A stretch of 64,000 nucleotides of DNA. Source: Labia minor. Lineage: Eukaryota; Arthropoda; Insecta; Dermaptera; Spongiphoridae. Each line of letters starts with the position of its first letter. The first letter of the stretch is position 1. The notes beneath the pieces were generated by a model. It was not told where the DNA came from. It searched no databases and saw nothing but the letters and a program-made list of their open reading frames with translations. The stretch lies in NCBI GenBank assembly GCA_963082975.1, contig OY720347.1:9406225-9470224 (forward strand). The letters are read 5' to 3'. A program made the position numbers and the translations under genes. This document shows, piece after piece, positions 33,024-45,400 of this stretch.

Positions 33024-33230
33024 ATTATTATCTTATCTTATTATACTAGCAAAAATTGTATATATATATATATATATATATTTAGAAAGAAAATTGATCT
33101 GTATTGGTTTCAGCCTCGGAAAAAAATCAACTTTATTAGTATTTTCTTAATTTAAAATAGTAAATTTAAATGGCGTCAGCAACTACGTCTCTCGGAGAAA
33201 AAAATATTCATGAAGTTAACAACATAATAA
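33024..33230 (+). repeat. Family B repeat, 5' part
   Basis: Starts ATTATCTTATCTTATTATAC and GCAAAAATTGTATATATA with a TA microsatellite, then ATTGGTTTCAGCCTCGG and ATCAACTTTATTAGTATTTT. The remainder is lost. Confidence 0.65.
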
Positions 33231-33458
33231 TACATAAAAATAAAAAGGATAAATATTTCTTTTATTTAAAAAGGCATTCAATCAAAAGCGGGGAGCCTTT
33301 AATAAATTCTTAATAATATTTTATACGAATAGATTTCTGGGGTTTTGAAGTAATAAATTGATGGATATTTTCTTTGTACAAATACGGCTTGGTAGTTTAA
33401 AATTTATATATTATTCTAAAATTTATCTTTTTTAGTTTAGCAAAAATTATAAATATAC

Positions 33459-33497
<39 letters not shown>

Positions 33498-33960
33498 CTT
33501 TCTTTCTTTCTCATCTTGAAAATTGTCAATATATTATTTATAATAAAGAATGATATTTTAAAAACAATTTTTTTCTATAATAAATATTCAATTAAAAATG
33601 ATATTAAAGAATATCTTATTTCAAAAAAATTGTTGAATAAATTTGATTTAATAATATATTAAGATATATTATATTAATAAAATTGACTTTCAGTATAAAT
33701 TATAAATAATATAAATAATATAACTGATGTTTTATTATTAAAAATAAAAATAAAAATTTATATATTTCTCGAATGTGCATCCCGTATATATTGACTTTTT
33801 TAATTAATATATTGTATTAATTGTTTTTTTTTATATTTAAAATATTTTAAGTCACTCACACGATATCAAAATAGAAATGGTGAGTTGTTTCATTAAACTT
33901 AAATAATAATTGAATAATTTATATTATATATAGTATTATTTTCTTTTATATTAAAAGAGT
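33231..33960. other. AT-rich spacer
   Basis: Includes a TA array at 33460-33495. The open frame at 33459-33662 starts inside it and is not a gene. Confidence 0.5.
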
Positions 33961-33967
33961 ATATATG

Positions 33968-34660
33968 GTAATATAATTTCAAAATTTATATTATTAGCAA
34001 TTATAATCCTCGATCGAAAGAGTCTAGCTACTTTGAAAAATTTAAGACTGAAACTATCTAAGCCAGTGATTCTCAACTTTTTTTTTCCGCGGCACACTTT
34101 TAACGGTTTTAAAATTTAGCGGCACACAAAGAAAAAGATAAGTGTAAAAGTTTTCCATATTGAAAAAAGTGGTCCCAGTGTTTTTTTTATTCTAGAACCG
34201 TATTGAAAAAATTTTGAAAGTCGGAAATGTTTAAAAGCCTAGTCCCAAAAAGGTTTTACTATTTTTAAAACCAAATTGAAAAAATTTAGAAAAAAAGTCG
34301 GAAATGTTTAAGATCCTCATAATCTAGCTGCACACATTTGAAAATTTCGCGGCACACTAAAACTGAGGCGGCACAGTGGGAATCTGATCTAAGTATAACT
34401 ACATACTATTCGAATATATAATATATATTTATAGTATCAAATATTTTCTCTAGGAAATTTGAATATTTTTTTCATCTTGAAATGACAATGGAGTTATGTT
34501 TGTAACATTTTAGGAAACAAATTTTTGATGTATCATTCTTAGAAAAATCATTTGATAACTGTGATAAATAATTAAATAATTGTAATTTTCAAAATTAAAA
34601 ATTTTATAAATTTGTTAAAGGATCGAGCGATAGCTCGGTGTTCCAGATACTTATTATTAT
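33968..34660 (-). repeat. Family D-linked repeat split by a hAT MITE
   Basis: Reverse-complement homologue of 2670-3030, ending GAGCGATAGCTCGGTGTTCC at 34625-34644. The match is interrupted exactly by the MITE at 34064-34386. Confidence 0.65.
34056..34394. mobile_element. hAT-type MITE with 8-bp duplication
   Basis: The element is 34064-34386, starting CAGTGATTCTCAAC. The right tip is decayed (GTGGGAATCTG). ATCTAAGC and ATCTAAGT flank it, 7 of 8 identical. The interior has GCGGCACAC words typical of this family. Confidence 0.8.
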
Positions 34661-34680
34661 TTGAATGACATGATAGAATA

Positions 34681-35138
34681 GAATAGAGCAGTTATTCTCA
34701 ACCATTTTTGTACCGTGACACACTTTTAACGGTTTAAAAATTTGGCGGCACACAAAGAAAAAAATAAGTGTAAAAGTTATTTACTTACCTATAATAGACT
34801 GTGTAATATAGTTTATGATAATAATCAGAGGTCGGCAACCTTTTTCAATAGTCGGGCACATTTCTTAAATAATATAACAGGGGTGGGGACACTTGGTGAT
34901 ACTTAGAGCCATATTGAAAAAACGAAAATGTTTAAGAGCCTAAAGCAAAAATATTATACCTTTTTTTTAGAATCATATTGAAAAAATTGAAAAAAAATCG
35001 AAAATGTTTAAGAGCCTGATCGCAAAAACATTTTTCTTTTTTTTACATACATATAAAAAAAATAAGTACTTTTTCTTAATTTGAACTTTACATTTGTAAA
35101 ATTTGGCGGCACAGTTGTTGAGAATCACTAGAATAGAG
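34681..35138. mobile_element. hAT-type MITE with 8-bp duplication
   Basis: The element is 34689-35130, starting CAGTTATTCTCAACC and ending GTTGTTGAGAATCACTA, flanked by the exact duplication GAATAGAG (34681-34688, 35131-35138). Inside at 34827 another hAT-like tip (CAGAGGTCGGCAACC) starts without a visible partner, suggesting a further nested, truncated element. Confidence 0.88.
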
Positions 35139-35306
35139 ATAGAATGAAAAAAATTGAATTGTCAATTAATTTCTCTAATAATTCTAATTCTGTGTACATA
35201 TGTAGTATATGTACAATTTGGAAAGATTAAAAAAATTTAATTAATTTTAATTTATATTATTATTATTTCCATTTAAATATAAATACTTTATCATAATAAT
35301 ATATTA

Positions 35307-35660
35307 GTACCGGGACCCCGAGCCTCGGCTCGGTACTTAAGTTAAAAAAAATGATTCATTATTATTGGGTTTGGCTGGTAATATTAATACCTGGGATACC
35401 GAGCTGTCGCTCGAAAAAATGTTTAGACATTATTATAGACATTTTCATTCTGTAAATTAAATAATTTTATTTCATTTAAATAAATATCTATTTTTAAATA
35501 ATTTTTCTCTACATTATTTATCTAATTCTGACAATATATTAAGATCACACCGGGACCCCGAGCCTCGGCTAGGTAATTAAGTTAAAAAAAAATAATTCAT
35601 TATTATATTGGGTTTGGCTGGTAATATTAATACTTGGGACACCGAGCTGATATACAATTC
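35307..35660 (+). repeat. Family D hairpin-ended repeat, two copies
   Basis: The first copy, at 35307, reads GTACCGGGACCCCGAGC-CTCG-GCTCGG, a 6-bp GC stem in an AT desert. About 80 bp later comes a second related hairpin, ACCTGGGATACCGAGC-TGTC-GCTCG, at 35389-35416. The pair repeats at 35549-35650, and a third full copy is at 47990-48100. Between them is the constant TTGGCTGGTAATATTAATAC word. Confidence 0.7.
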
Positions 35661-36895
35661 TTTAATTATTTATTACAATTATTAAATGTTGCATCATTGC
35701 ATGGAACTTGGGGTCCTCAATAATACATAAATATGTATTATTAGATATGTTTCTAAGTGCATGAATATTTTTTTTTTATTGGAAGAATGATAAATATATA
35801 TCGTAATTTATAATTATAAAATATTATTAAAATATATATTTTTAATTTTATTTCGAAATTAAATAAAAAATTTTAAAATATTTTAAATATAAAAAAAATA
35901 TTAAAACAATATCTTTTGAAAAAAGGCGGGAGTCAAATTTCAATATGAGTGTCATTAAAAGATAAGATTAGTTAATTAAAATATATATATAAACAAAAGC
36001 AAAATTAAATAATAAAAATTTATAAAAAATAAAAAAAAAATTTGAATTAATATTAAATTATTAGTTAATGACTAATAAGTAATTAATAAAATAAAAAAAA
36101 TAAAATTTATTACAATATTACAATTATTAAATGTTGCATCATTTTAATTAATAAAATAAAATAAAATAAATTAAATTTAATCAAAGAACAATGAATAAAT
36201 AAATATAAAATAATAGATAAAAAAAAAAAAAATTTTTTTCCGCCGGTTTCGATCCTGCTAAGTTGACTATTCAAAACAGTGCCTTTACCCAATAGACTAA
36301 TATATTTAGATGATGAAAATGACATTTTTAATCTCTTTGCAAGAATTATATGTTTTTTATGTTTTTGTTTTTGTTTTTTTTGAGAGTGATTAATAAATAT
36401 ATATATATATTTTATTAAAAATAAATATTTTTAATTTTATTTTGAAATTAAATAATGAATTTTAAAATATTTTAAATATATAAAAAAATGTTAATACAAT
36501 TCATTTAAAAAAAAGCGGGAATCAACCAACCGTATTATTTTGTTAATAATTAATTAATTAAGATTAATAAATATATATATATATATATATTATTAAAAAT
36601 AAATATTTTTAATTTTATTTCGAAATTTATTTTATTTTAAAATATTTTAAATATAAAAAAAATATTAATTGAAGTAAAATTGATGACGTCACACCCATAT
36701 ATAATTTTCAATTAAGAAATTAATAATGAAGCTGTAAGTTTCAAGAGATGTGATCAATAAAACTCAATTTTTCTTTATAAATACTATATCTAGTGTAAAT
36801 TTGAAAAAAATCGTTAGAGCGGTTTTTGAGAACCAATGGTTATATATATATACAAATATATATACAATTTTAGCTAGCATAATAAGATAAGATTA
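35661..36895 (-). repeat. Family B elements, long copy or tandem pair
   Basis: On the minus strand it starts AATCTTATCTTATTATGCTA near 36893, passes GAACCGCTCTAACGAT-type sequence and GTGTGACGTCATCAATT (a CRE palindrome near 36684). It then repeats a TTTTAAAATATTTTAAAT / TATATATA module three times (about 36610, 36410, 35850), showing internal duplication. The open frame at 36110-36325 lies in this repeat and has no domain. Confidence 0.6.
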
Positions 36896-37731
36896 TTGTT
36901 AAATATTCTTAAAATATTTTCATCTAAATAAATTTTCAATTTTTTTTTAAATTTTTATTTTATTATTATTATTATTTGTTTATTGGGTATTCTACTAAAG
37001 GATCTACATAAATGGATAGAATTTAAATATTTTATTGTATTTTAAGAGTGAATTAATTTTATCACCAATGAAATTTGGGTAATTGGGTAAGATGACAATC
37101 TTTGAGTAGCCCCTGGCCTTGGCACCTTTGGCCCCCTCCCCCCTTCCCCCCTCCACTCGTTCTCGATGACACCATCCATGAGGAAACTCATCGAGAGTAG
37201 CTAATTTAAACAAGCATCCAGAAAGAAAGAAAAAAATTAATTTCTATTATTAGATAATTACAAAATGGCAATTCAAATATTATTTTTATATGCTCTTCAA
37301 TATTAGAAATTAATATTATTAATTGAAAAGAAAAAATAATAAAAAATTGTAATTGTAATAAAATTATAACTCAAAAGAATTGAAATTTTTATTTATTATC
37401 TAATATTATTGTAATCTCATTTAAAAAGTTATAATTTTTAAATGAATTAATTAAATAAGAGTAAAATAAATAAATTGATTAATATTATATAAATTTAAAT
37501 TTTTTTTTTTAAAAACAATTGGCCTTGGTTTTATTTTATTTACCATTTATCTTATATCACTTAAAATTGAAAATTATTTATGAAATTGAATTCATTTAAT
37601 ATATTTTAATATCTTGTATAATAAATTCTGTCTATCGATATTAAAATAGTAGTATAGTAGTATAGGACGAGGACATATCACTCACAATTATCGAAATAAA
37701 ATTATTATAATTTTATGAGTTTTATAAAATC

Positions 37732-37784
<53 letters not shown>
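36896..37784. other. AT-rich spacer with one GC-richer patch
   Basis: The patch at 37070-37210 (GCCCCTGGCCTTGGCACC, then C-rich runs, then ATGACACCATCCATGAGG) is unlike its neighbours. It gives a short minus-strand frame (37004-37213) without a domain. A TA array runs from 37735 to 37782. Confidence 0.4.
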
Positions 37785-37786
<2 letters not shown>

Positions 37787-38342
37787 ATACCTGTTCAAAA
37801 GAAAAGGTGAATTTTGAATTTTATCGGGCTGTGTACATTCGATTTTTTTTTGTTATGTTGGTACATTAATGTTTCTCATATGCTGAAATTATCAGTCATT
37901 TTGGATAAGTAGTTTGTTTTTGACAACTGAAAAAGTTAGTCACGTTTTTGTGTCTTCTTCGATTTTTGACTTTGTAATTGTGGAAAAACAAATAATGGAT
38001 TCTGCATCACGATAATGCACACATCATTGCTTGTTTGTGATTTTTTTGGTCAAAAACAACACAGTAATCATGCCTCAACCACCGTATTCTCCAGATTTGG
38101 CTCCCTGCAACTTTTTCCTATTCTCAAAACTGAAGAGACCAATGAAAGGAAAGCGTTTTGTCACAATTGATGAGATAAAGCCGGAATCACAGAATGAGCT
38201 GATGAAGTGCTTCGAAGATTGGAAGAAGCGCTGGCATAAGTGCATTATATCTGAGGGGAATTACTTTGAAGCGGACAAAATGGATATTGATTAATAAATA
38301 AATAATTCAAAATTTACCTTTTCTTTTAAACAAACCTCATAC
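37785..38342 (+). pseudogene. Internally deleted mariner element
   Basis: The left end CTGTTCAAAAGAAAAGGTGA and the right end CCTTTTCTTTTAAACAAACC are inverted. A frame at 38031-38294 encodes the transposase C-terminus: PPYSPDLAPCNFFLF, KLKRPMKGKRF, TIDEIKPESQNELMK, then a WKKRWHKCI segment ending DID. The DNA-binding domain and first two catalytic aspartates are deleted, so it cannot make transposase. It belongs to the same family as 45588-46460. Confidence 0.82.
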
Positions 38343-38944
38343 TACTTTGATGATTGACAACTATTAAATAAATTTAATATAATTTAATTTCAAATATGCA
38401 CTTGTAATTTATTATTACCAAAGTCTAAATATAATTATTTATACTCTACCGAATTAAAAATATTACCTTGAATTATTTGCTCTGTCTCCTGTATTCCTGA
38501 TATATGGCATAATATTTTGTTCTTAAAATCTAATTTTATATAAATATATTATATTTTCATTTATGTTATTTTAATAAGTATCAATTTAAAAACTACATTT
38601 TCTTTTTAAAATAAATTTTGTTATTTATATTATTATTTTTTTAATTTAATAACGAAATTATTTTAATGTATATGTTGGGATATATAGAATACAATATTTT
38701 TTAATATTTGTTTTATTATTATCATTAATTGGACCTATATAATGAGTGGATAATGATTTGTAATGAAATCTAAAGGTAGAGAAAATGACTTGAGATATTT
38801 TTTAAAAATAAAATATTAAATTTGTAAAATAAAACTAAATTATATATAGAGAAACTTAAAATATAAATAATCAATAATCTTTATTTAAATTAATAGATTA
38901 ATTTTTTTGTTTCTTAGGAAAAACTTATTTTTCAAAATATTGAA
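38343..38944. other. AT-rich spacer
   Basis: No gene or element recognised. Confidence 0.45.
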
Positions 38945-39535
38945 ATATATGGTGCTAGGAAACCACCTCCATCCAACCTCTATTCTTTCCCATCTCCCTC
39001 ATGTCCCACTTTATATTGTCTACCCATTTTATCTTTGATCTACCAACCGATAACTTCTCAATTGGTCTCCCCGCACACAACTTTCTATTACAGTGATTCT
39101 CAACTTTAGTGTGCCGCGAGACTACGAAGCTCTTAAACTTTTTTTTTCTAAATTTTTTCAATTTGATTCTAAAAAAAAAAAAGTAAACCGTTTTTGGGAC
39201 CTTTTTTTCAATATTTTTTCAACTTTTACACTTATCTTTTTCTATGTGTGCCGCCAAATTTTTAAACCGTTAAAAGTGTGCCGCGGGACTACGAAGCTCT
39301 GAAACTTTTTTTCTAAATTTTTTCAATTTGGTTCTAAAAAAAAAAAGGTAAACCGTTTTTGGGACCACTCTTTTTAATATTTTTTCAACTTTTACACTTA
39401 TCTTTTTCTTTGTCTGCCGCCAAATTTTTAAACCGTTAAAAGTGTGCCACGGTAAAAAAAAGGTTGAGAATCACTGTTCTATTACCCACTTTTTCCTCAC
39501 TAAATCACCTTTCTATTCATCTCATTATATATTTA
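38945..39535 (-). pseudogene. LINE C-terminal remnant interrupted by a MITE
   Basis: The minus strand, joining the parts on either side of the MITE at 39091-39476, reads EEKVGNRKLCAGRP, then VGRSKIKWVDNIKWDMREMG and a stop near 38955. GRPKxRWxDxxxxDMREMG-type sequence is common at the extreme C-terminus of insect non-LTR reverse-transcriptase proteins. Only this tip remains, so the clade is uncertain. Confidence 0.5.
39083..39484. mobile_element. hAT-type MITE with 8-bp duplication
   Basis: The element is 39091-39476, starting CAGTGATTCTCAACTTTAG and ending GGTTGAGAATCACTG, flanked by the exact duplication TTCTATTA (39083-39090, 39477-39484). The interior is a partial tandem duplication: GTGCCGCGRGACTACGAAGC occurs at 39110 and 39280. 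Inserted into a LINE remnant. Confidence 0.9.
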
Positions 39536-41129
39536 TTTTAATTGTTTTAAATTTTAAAAAAATTGAAATATTATTTGTTTTTTAATTTTTGGGTTTCGCG
39601 AAACTTAATTTAAAAAAATTAATTTCTAGACATGTGTATAATTATATAAATATATATCTTAACTATAAAAGAAGATATGGTAGGTTTTTATTTTATTCAT
39701 GTAAAGTAGCTTTTGCAGACAAATTGTTTATTAGTTCATGAAACAACCGATTAGCATACATTTGAATATCTTTAATAGAATCTTAATAGAAATATAAAAT
39801 TAAATAAATGTATCTTAGATATATTCAAACCTTGACATGCAGATTCAAATTGCACAACAACAACGACAACAACAAATAACCATATAGGTATATAGTATTT
39901 ATATAGATATGCACTCAAAATTAAATCTAATTATGTAAGCAGAAGTAACTGGAAAAATTTAATACATTGTGGAACGATGCTATCGATGAGCCACTGATAA
40001 AATATAAAACCGTGGATAATGTAAATTTATTCATTGTTCAATTGTTTTTCACTATACTAGACATAGAAGGAATAAATATTCAATGTTAATTAAATATTTT
40101 GGGCGACTGGTTTCCATGATTGGCTCGGGCAGTCTTCCTCTCATTCCAAGAGGCAAATGAGAACTGAATGCCTAACCTTGTCGTTACAATACGAATTTAT
40201 AATTAATAGATTATTATTAATTCTTTATTTAATTAAATTGTGAATTAATTATTCATTTATCATTTAAATGTTATTAAACTAAATAATTTTCGTTGATGTA
40301 TATTTAATCAGTTATTATTATTATTATTTTATCATTAATTAATTATTTCTTTTAAATTTGTTGTGAAAAGTCGAACAGATGCAGTGGCTAATTTAAGGAA
40401 ACTAGTATGGCATCGTTTCTTCAGCCTTCTTCAATTTACTGCAAGTAAATTTATATTGTGTACAATATAATATGTAAAATATGGGCAACTTTAAAATATT
40501 GCCCCCATAGATTCAATTAATATTAATAATTTGGTTCATATACATTCATTTACACCAGTAAATTAGAAGAAAGAAGTCAAAATGTTACTTTCACAATCAC
40601 ACAGTTTCTTTCTGCTTATTTGAAACAACTCAAAACTAAAATATCTTATGACAATACTGAGCGTAATGACTGCATCGATTAAGAAATTAAACTAGCCCAT
40701 TTTAAAAGTCGGTCGGTCCATCGACGATAGCAACGTTCCCCTACTATTTTTCTCTTTATATATACATAAATGTATTCTCTAATTGAAAAAATGATTCAAT
40801 TTGTAGTTTTGACCTACAAAGTAACTAAATCAATAAAAATAAGTTCATAAATTTATCTTTTAATAAGAGAGACAAGAAAATAATAATTTGATAATATCTA
40901 TTAATAAAATATGAAAAACTAGTAACAGACAAAGATAAATTAATATATATAATAGTTTCGTGTATTTGTAACAAATTTAAGTTTAAATAGAAATTATAAT
41001 CAAGTTGCATCTCTCTCTCTCTCTGTGTATGTGTGTATGTGTTTTTATGTAAGTGAACAATGCAATTTAAAGTTTTTAAAAGTGAAATTTCTTATATCGA
41101 TATGTATAGTATATGCCGGTTATGTTACA
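39536..41129. other. AT-rich spacer with small patches
   Basis: A patch at 40100-40190 (CCATGATTGGCTCGGGCAGT) and a HINE-C tip-like word AGTCGGTCGGTCCATCGACG at 40709-40728 stand out. CT and GT microsatellites lie at 41013-41042. The frames at 40825-41010 and 41060-41257 have no domain. No gene seen. Confidence 0.45.
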
Positions 41130-41612
41130 TTTACAAAACGAGAAGCTTCAGAGATTTGAATGAAACTTTGCCAGTGGATTCCTTTATTAATTCCAAAGAA
41201 ACTTTCCTTATGCAATATTTCTCGGTCTATTTTAGTTTACGAGATAAAAATTATTAAAGTTTGACAGAAGTTATGAATCTAGTTATGAATGAGAAGCCAT
41301 TTAATGTTTTATTGAATAATTCACTATTTTTCTGTTTTTTCGGTTCAGTTTGGATATAGAAAAGTTAATTAATTAATTAATTTTTTTAATTTTCAACTGA
41401 GAAAACAAAAAATTAGCGAAACCCTCTGCTGGCCAAATGAATAAAACATGTTGGCTAAATTGAATGTTAATTCATTTATATTCAAATTTTAATAATGTTC
41501 ATCTTGTAAACTAGAAGAGAAATAATGCATAAGCAAAGTTTCTTTGGAATTAAAAAAGGAATCCACTGACAAAGCTTCATCCAAATCCTTAAAGCTTCTC
41601 GCGTTTTGTAAA
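41130..41612. mobile_element. Family G long-TIR element, simplest copy
   Basis: TTACAAAACGAGAAGCTTCA on the left and AAGCTTCTCGCGTTTTGTAA on the right are inverted. The inverted arms run inwards for roughly 100 bp or more, through GTGGATTCCTTTATTAATTC and its partner GAATTAAAAAAGGAATCCAC. No transposase. This copy and 47528-47989 show the empty sites for the insertions seen in 25412-26790. Confidence 0.75.
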
Positions 41613-41936
41613 CAAATACCTTTTTCGCTCAAATTGATTAATAAAAAGTATCAAGTTACAAGTTACATTAATCTTTTAATTCTTTTTCTGAAGTTTCAAA
41701 GGATTTAATTTTTGTTTATGTTTTTCTTTATATTTCAAATAACGCTTTCATATTATTAATAATAAACTATAAAATAAATTGTAATTATCTTAGAAGAATT
41801 AGGAGAAAATTGTAAAAAGAAAAAATAATTATTGTAGTAATTAAAAGTTGTTGATTCTAAATAGCACCAGAAATTTCTATATGTTGTTTACTATAATTGA
41901 TTCATTAGTAGTTTAAATTCATTAATATTAGTTTAA

Positions 41937-41971
<35 letters not shown>

Positions 41972-41974
<3 letters not shown>

Positions 41975-42423
41975 GAGGGTGGGGTGAAAAGTTTTGGGCC
42001 TGACCAAAAAAAACGATGTTTTTAATTTTTTTTTTTTTTAATTTATTTTTCAACATTCAAGATAGCTGAGACCTGTACGATGTCAGCTGAACGTGTGCGA
42101 AATATTTTGCACAACCATTTGAACATGGAAAGCTGTGTGCAAGGTGGGTGCCTCATTTGCTAACGTTAGGCCAAAAACTCTTTCGAAAAATCATTTCTAC
42201 CGACAATTTGGCGCTGTAGGCGTAATCCAAACGAATTTTTGCGTCGATTCATAACTGTTGATGAGACTTAAATTTAATTTAATTCATTAACTAAATTAGA
42301 ACACTGTTATGAGAAATGTATCAGTGTTGTGATGGAGATTATGTTGAAAAATAAAGCAAAAAAAAACATTTAAAAATATCTTTTTTCTTGGTCAGGCCGG
42401 AAACTTTTCACCCCACCCTCGTA
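41972..42423 (+). mobile_element. Internally deleted mariner, TA-flanked
   Basis: The element is 41974-42421. The inverted ends CGAGGGTGGGGTGAAAAGTT and AACTTTTCACCCCACCCTCG are perfect and flanked by TA. The interior keeps a scrap of transposase reading frame (VPHLLTLGQKLFRKI, then NEFLRRFITVDET with frame breaks). TVDET contains the first catalytic aspartate. The rest is deleted. The right end lies 33 bp from the stop codon of the receptor gene at 42455. Confidence 0.88.
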
Positions 42424-42454
42424 TACCTATATTTATATTTATATTTCTTTGAAA

Positions 42455-45400
42455 TTAATTTCTCAGTGATAATAGGGTATATAATGAATATGAATATTTC
42501 ATAATCTGAAAGAAAAAATAAATAAACTTGTTAATTTAATACTCTAATATTAGTTAATATTAATATATAAACAAATACCTCTACAAATATATCCAAAGAC
42601 ATTGGTCCAAACATACCGGCAGAAATTACAAAATTATTATTAAAATTTGCCAGTATAATTATAATATATTTTTTATATGAATCAACTTGGATATCTTCCC
42701 AACCACAACAGTAAAGTTCATTTTTTAAATCATCAGTCTAGATTTAAAATATATGTATACTTAGTAAAAAGAAAATAAGTTAATAAGTTGATCAAAATAG
42801 TATTGTTACTTACAACATGATAGAAAGTACTACCAAGCCAACTCCAAATATAATGAATTATCATTTGAGTTATAAAAAGTGAAATATTCACCACCATTTG
42901 AGATCCATTCAATTCATACTAGAAAAAAAAACATAAATATAATTAAAATAATTAAAACGATACAAATCGTGAATTTAATAAGCTGGAGTGTCTCCACTCG
43001 AATATCTCGCAATTTGAATTGGATTAAATAACATACACGTGTATATTATATTTATATTAAATTTACTTAATTATAAATTAAAATTAATCAATAATATTTA
43101 TTAAACCAGCACATGTTTGGCTCTTTGTTGACCAGGTCACTTGTTGGCGCGTGATTTGCAGTGTTAAAAAATTAATTCCGGTACGTTCAGCGATTCAATC
43201 AAGCTGAAATTCTATATATAGCAGTTTTATACAATCTTTATGCGGAAGTTAACGGGAAACCACCGCATTAACATTCCCAAGAAAAATCATCATGGCTGGG
43301 CAGCTTTTAAGGCTATCCTAGTCATGATGGTAACCAAAACTCCTTTAGGGAGACGGTACCTTAAGAAGAAGATACAATCTTTAATCATATGAAAAATTAT
43401 CAAACATATATCTTCGTTTTTCACTTTAGAGGAAAAAAATCAAAATGTTGTAGTTAATAACCCTCTTCCGGTTGAGCTATATTTCTGCAAAGTATTTTGA
43501 ATAATGCCCATGTACCAAATTTCACGATTATAGCGTAAACCGTTTTTGCGTAATCTTGTTTACATACATACACACATACACACACAAACATTTTTCTCAA
43601 CCTTAGTGAAAATGATTCAGGAACCTTCAAATCGTATAAAAACCTCAAAATCTCAACATCGAAAATTTTCGTGATCGCAATTCCATCTTTGGCGAGATAG
43701 TAAAATAAGTTGACCTGTGGCCAGGTCCGAACCGACCGACGGTTTGAAATAAATTAATTTCCAGCTACAGAAACAATTTCAAATAATTTTAATATATCTA
43801 TTAATGTAATAAAAAACATAGCTGAAGTAGCCGGCGTTGCCGGCGTTACCCGAGGCTGAGGGCATGAAGGGCTGGGTGACGTCATATAATTTTAAATTAA
43901 GAAAAACATAATGAAGATGATTTTTCCCGAAGATAAAACCAATACATTCGTGGTGATATGTAAAAAAATCTCCTTATGTGAAATTTGGTGCGAAAATAAC
44001 CCTTCCCTTCTTATCGTCGATCGCTAATACTACCACTTCCGGTTTCCGGATTTGCACCAAAAGTTGATCAATTCATCCCACTGATGCATTAAGTAAATAT
44101 ACCAAATTTCATCAAAATCCGTTAAGCCGTTCAGGCTGTACACATCTATACGGACGGACAGACGGACGGACGGACGGACAGACGGACAGACATCATGCTA
44201 AAAATACTTTTTTCTGTTAAGAAAATGCATGGTTCGTGGAGATATGTAAAAATCTCCACATGTGAAATTTGGTTTGAAAACAATACCTCCCTTACTATCG
44301 TCGGTCGGTAAAAAGGAGAACTTCTTAAATCTAAATTATTCAAAAATTATACAAATTATATATGATTAAAATTAATTGAAAGAAGAGATTATATATATAT
44401 TATTCAATAAATCTATACCATTATACCATAATTATTATAATATTTAATATACAAAATTAAAAATGTGTGTGTGTGGTCGCATATATTCCAGGCAATTTAA
44501 AAACTAAAGCACATTCCTTTTATCATTTAATCATACATGAATGCCTTCTATGTAGATATATATATGTAATAGTGGATGTAGAATAAAAATATTTATATCA
44601 TTCCCTGTATAAAATAAAATACTTACCAAAGTAACATTAATAATCACCATCGTATAGAAGAGCGCAATAACTACATTCAAAATTTCCAAACTTTTCGACA
44701 TTAACTCATTGAAATCTTTGAAGAAGCTTAAAAGTAGTATTTTATATTGTAATTGTTATTGTAATAATAATTATAATAATAATAATTGAAAAATTGAAAA
44801 AGATTACCTGACAAGTCTATTATGCTCGATAATAATATTTTTTAATGTATTTTCTATTCCATTTATGTTCTTTGATTTTATCTCTTCGACAAGTACCACC
44901 TGAATTTTATGTTTGAATGATTTAATATGATCCAACATATAACTAAAAAAAGAGATTAATAACTAAATAAATAAATAAAAAAGAAATGCTAGTATTTTTT
45001 TAAATCATAATTTAATTAAATTATATAGTAATCAATATAATAATATACTATACAAGACATAAATAATAAATACTATTTTATATTTATAAATTAAATGATA
45101 AATGAAAAAAAAAAAATTTATAGTTGTGTATATCATATTATATAAGAATCATATTGATCTTTTAAAAGTGCCTAAAAAATATATTTATATTATTTGTTTA
45201 AATTGAAAATAATTAAAAGAAATAAAATCCAGAGTATTTTCTAAGTATTAAGTATCTTTTTTTTTATTAGAAGGTATTCAAGAAAGTTTTTATCTCTATA
45301 AGTGTATTTGAAAAATTTTTATTTTTTTCTCTATAATTTGATTAAATATATGTAATTCAACTTAAAATATATTGTTATATATTATTTCATATTATTTTAA

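Noticed and set aside
36110..36325. 71-residue minus-strand frame
   Set aside because: Lies inside a dispersed family B repeat, and the part with MMQHLIIVIL recurs in another copy; repeat-encoded, not a gene.
37735..37782. Long TA array
   Set aside because: Ordinary microsatellite, next to a mariner end; no structure beyond the repeat.
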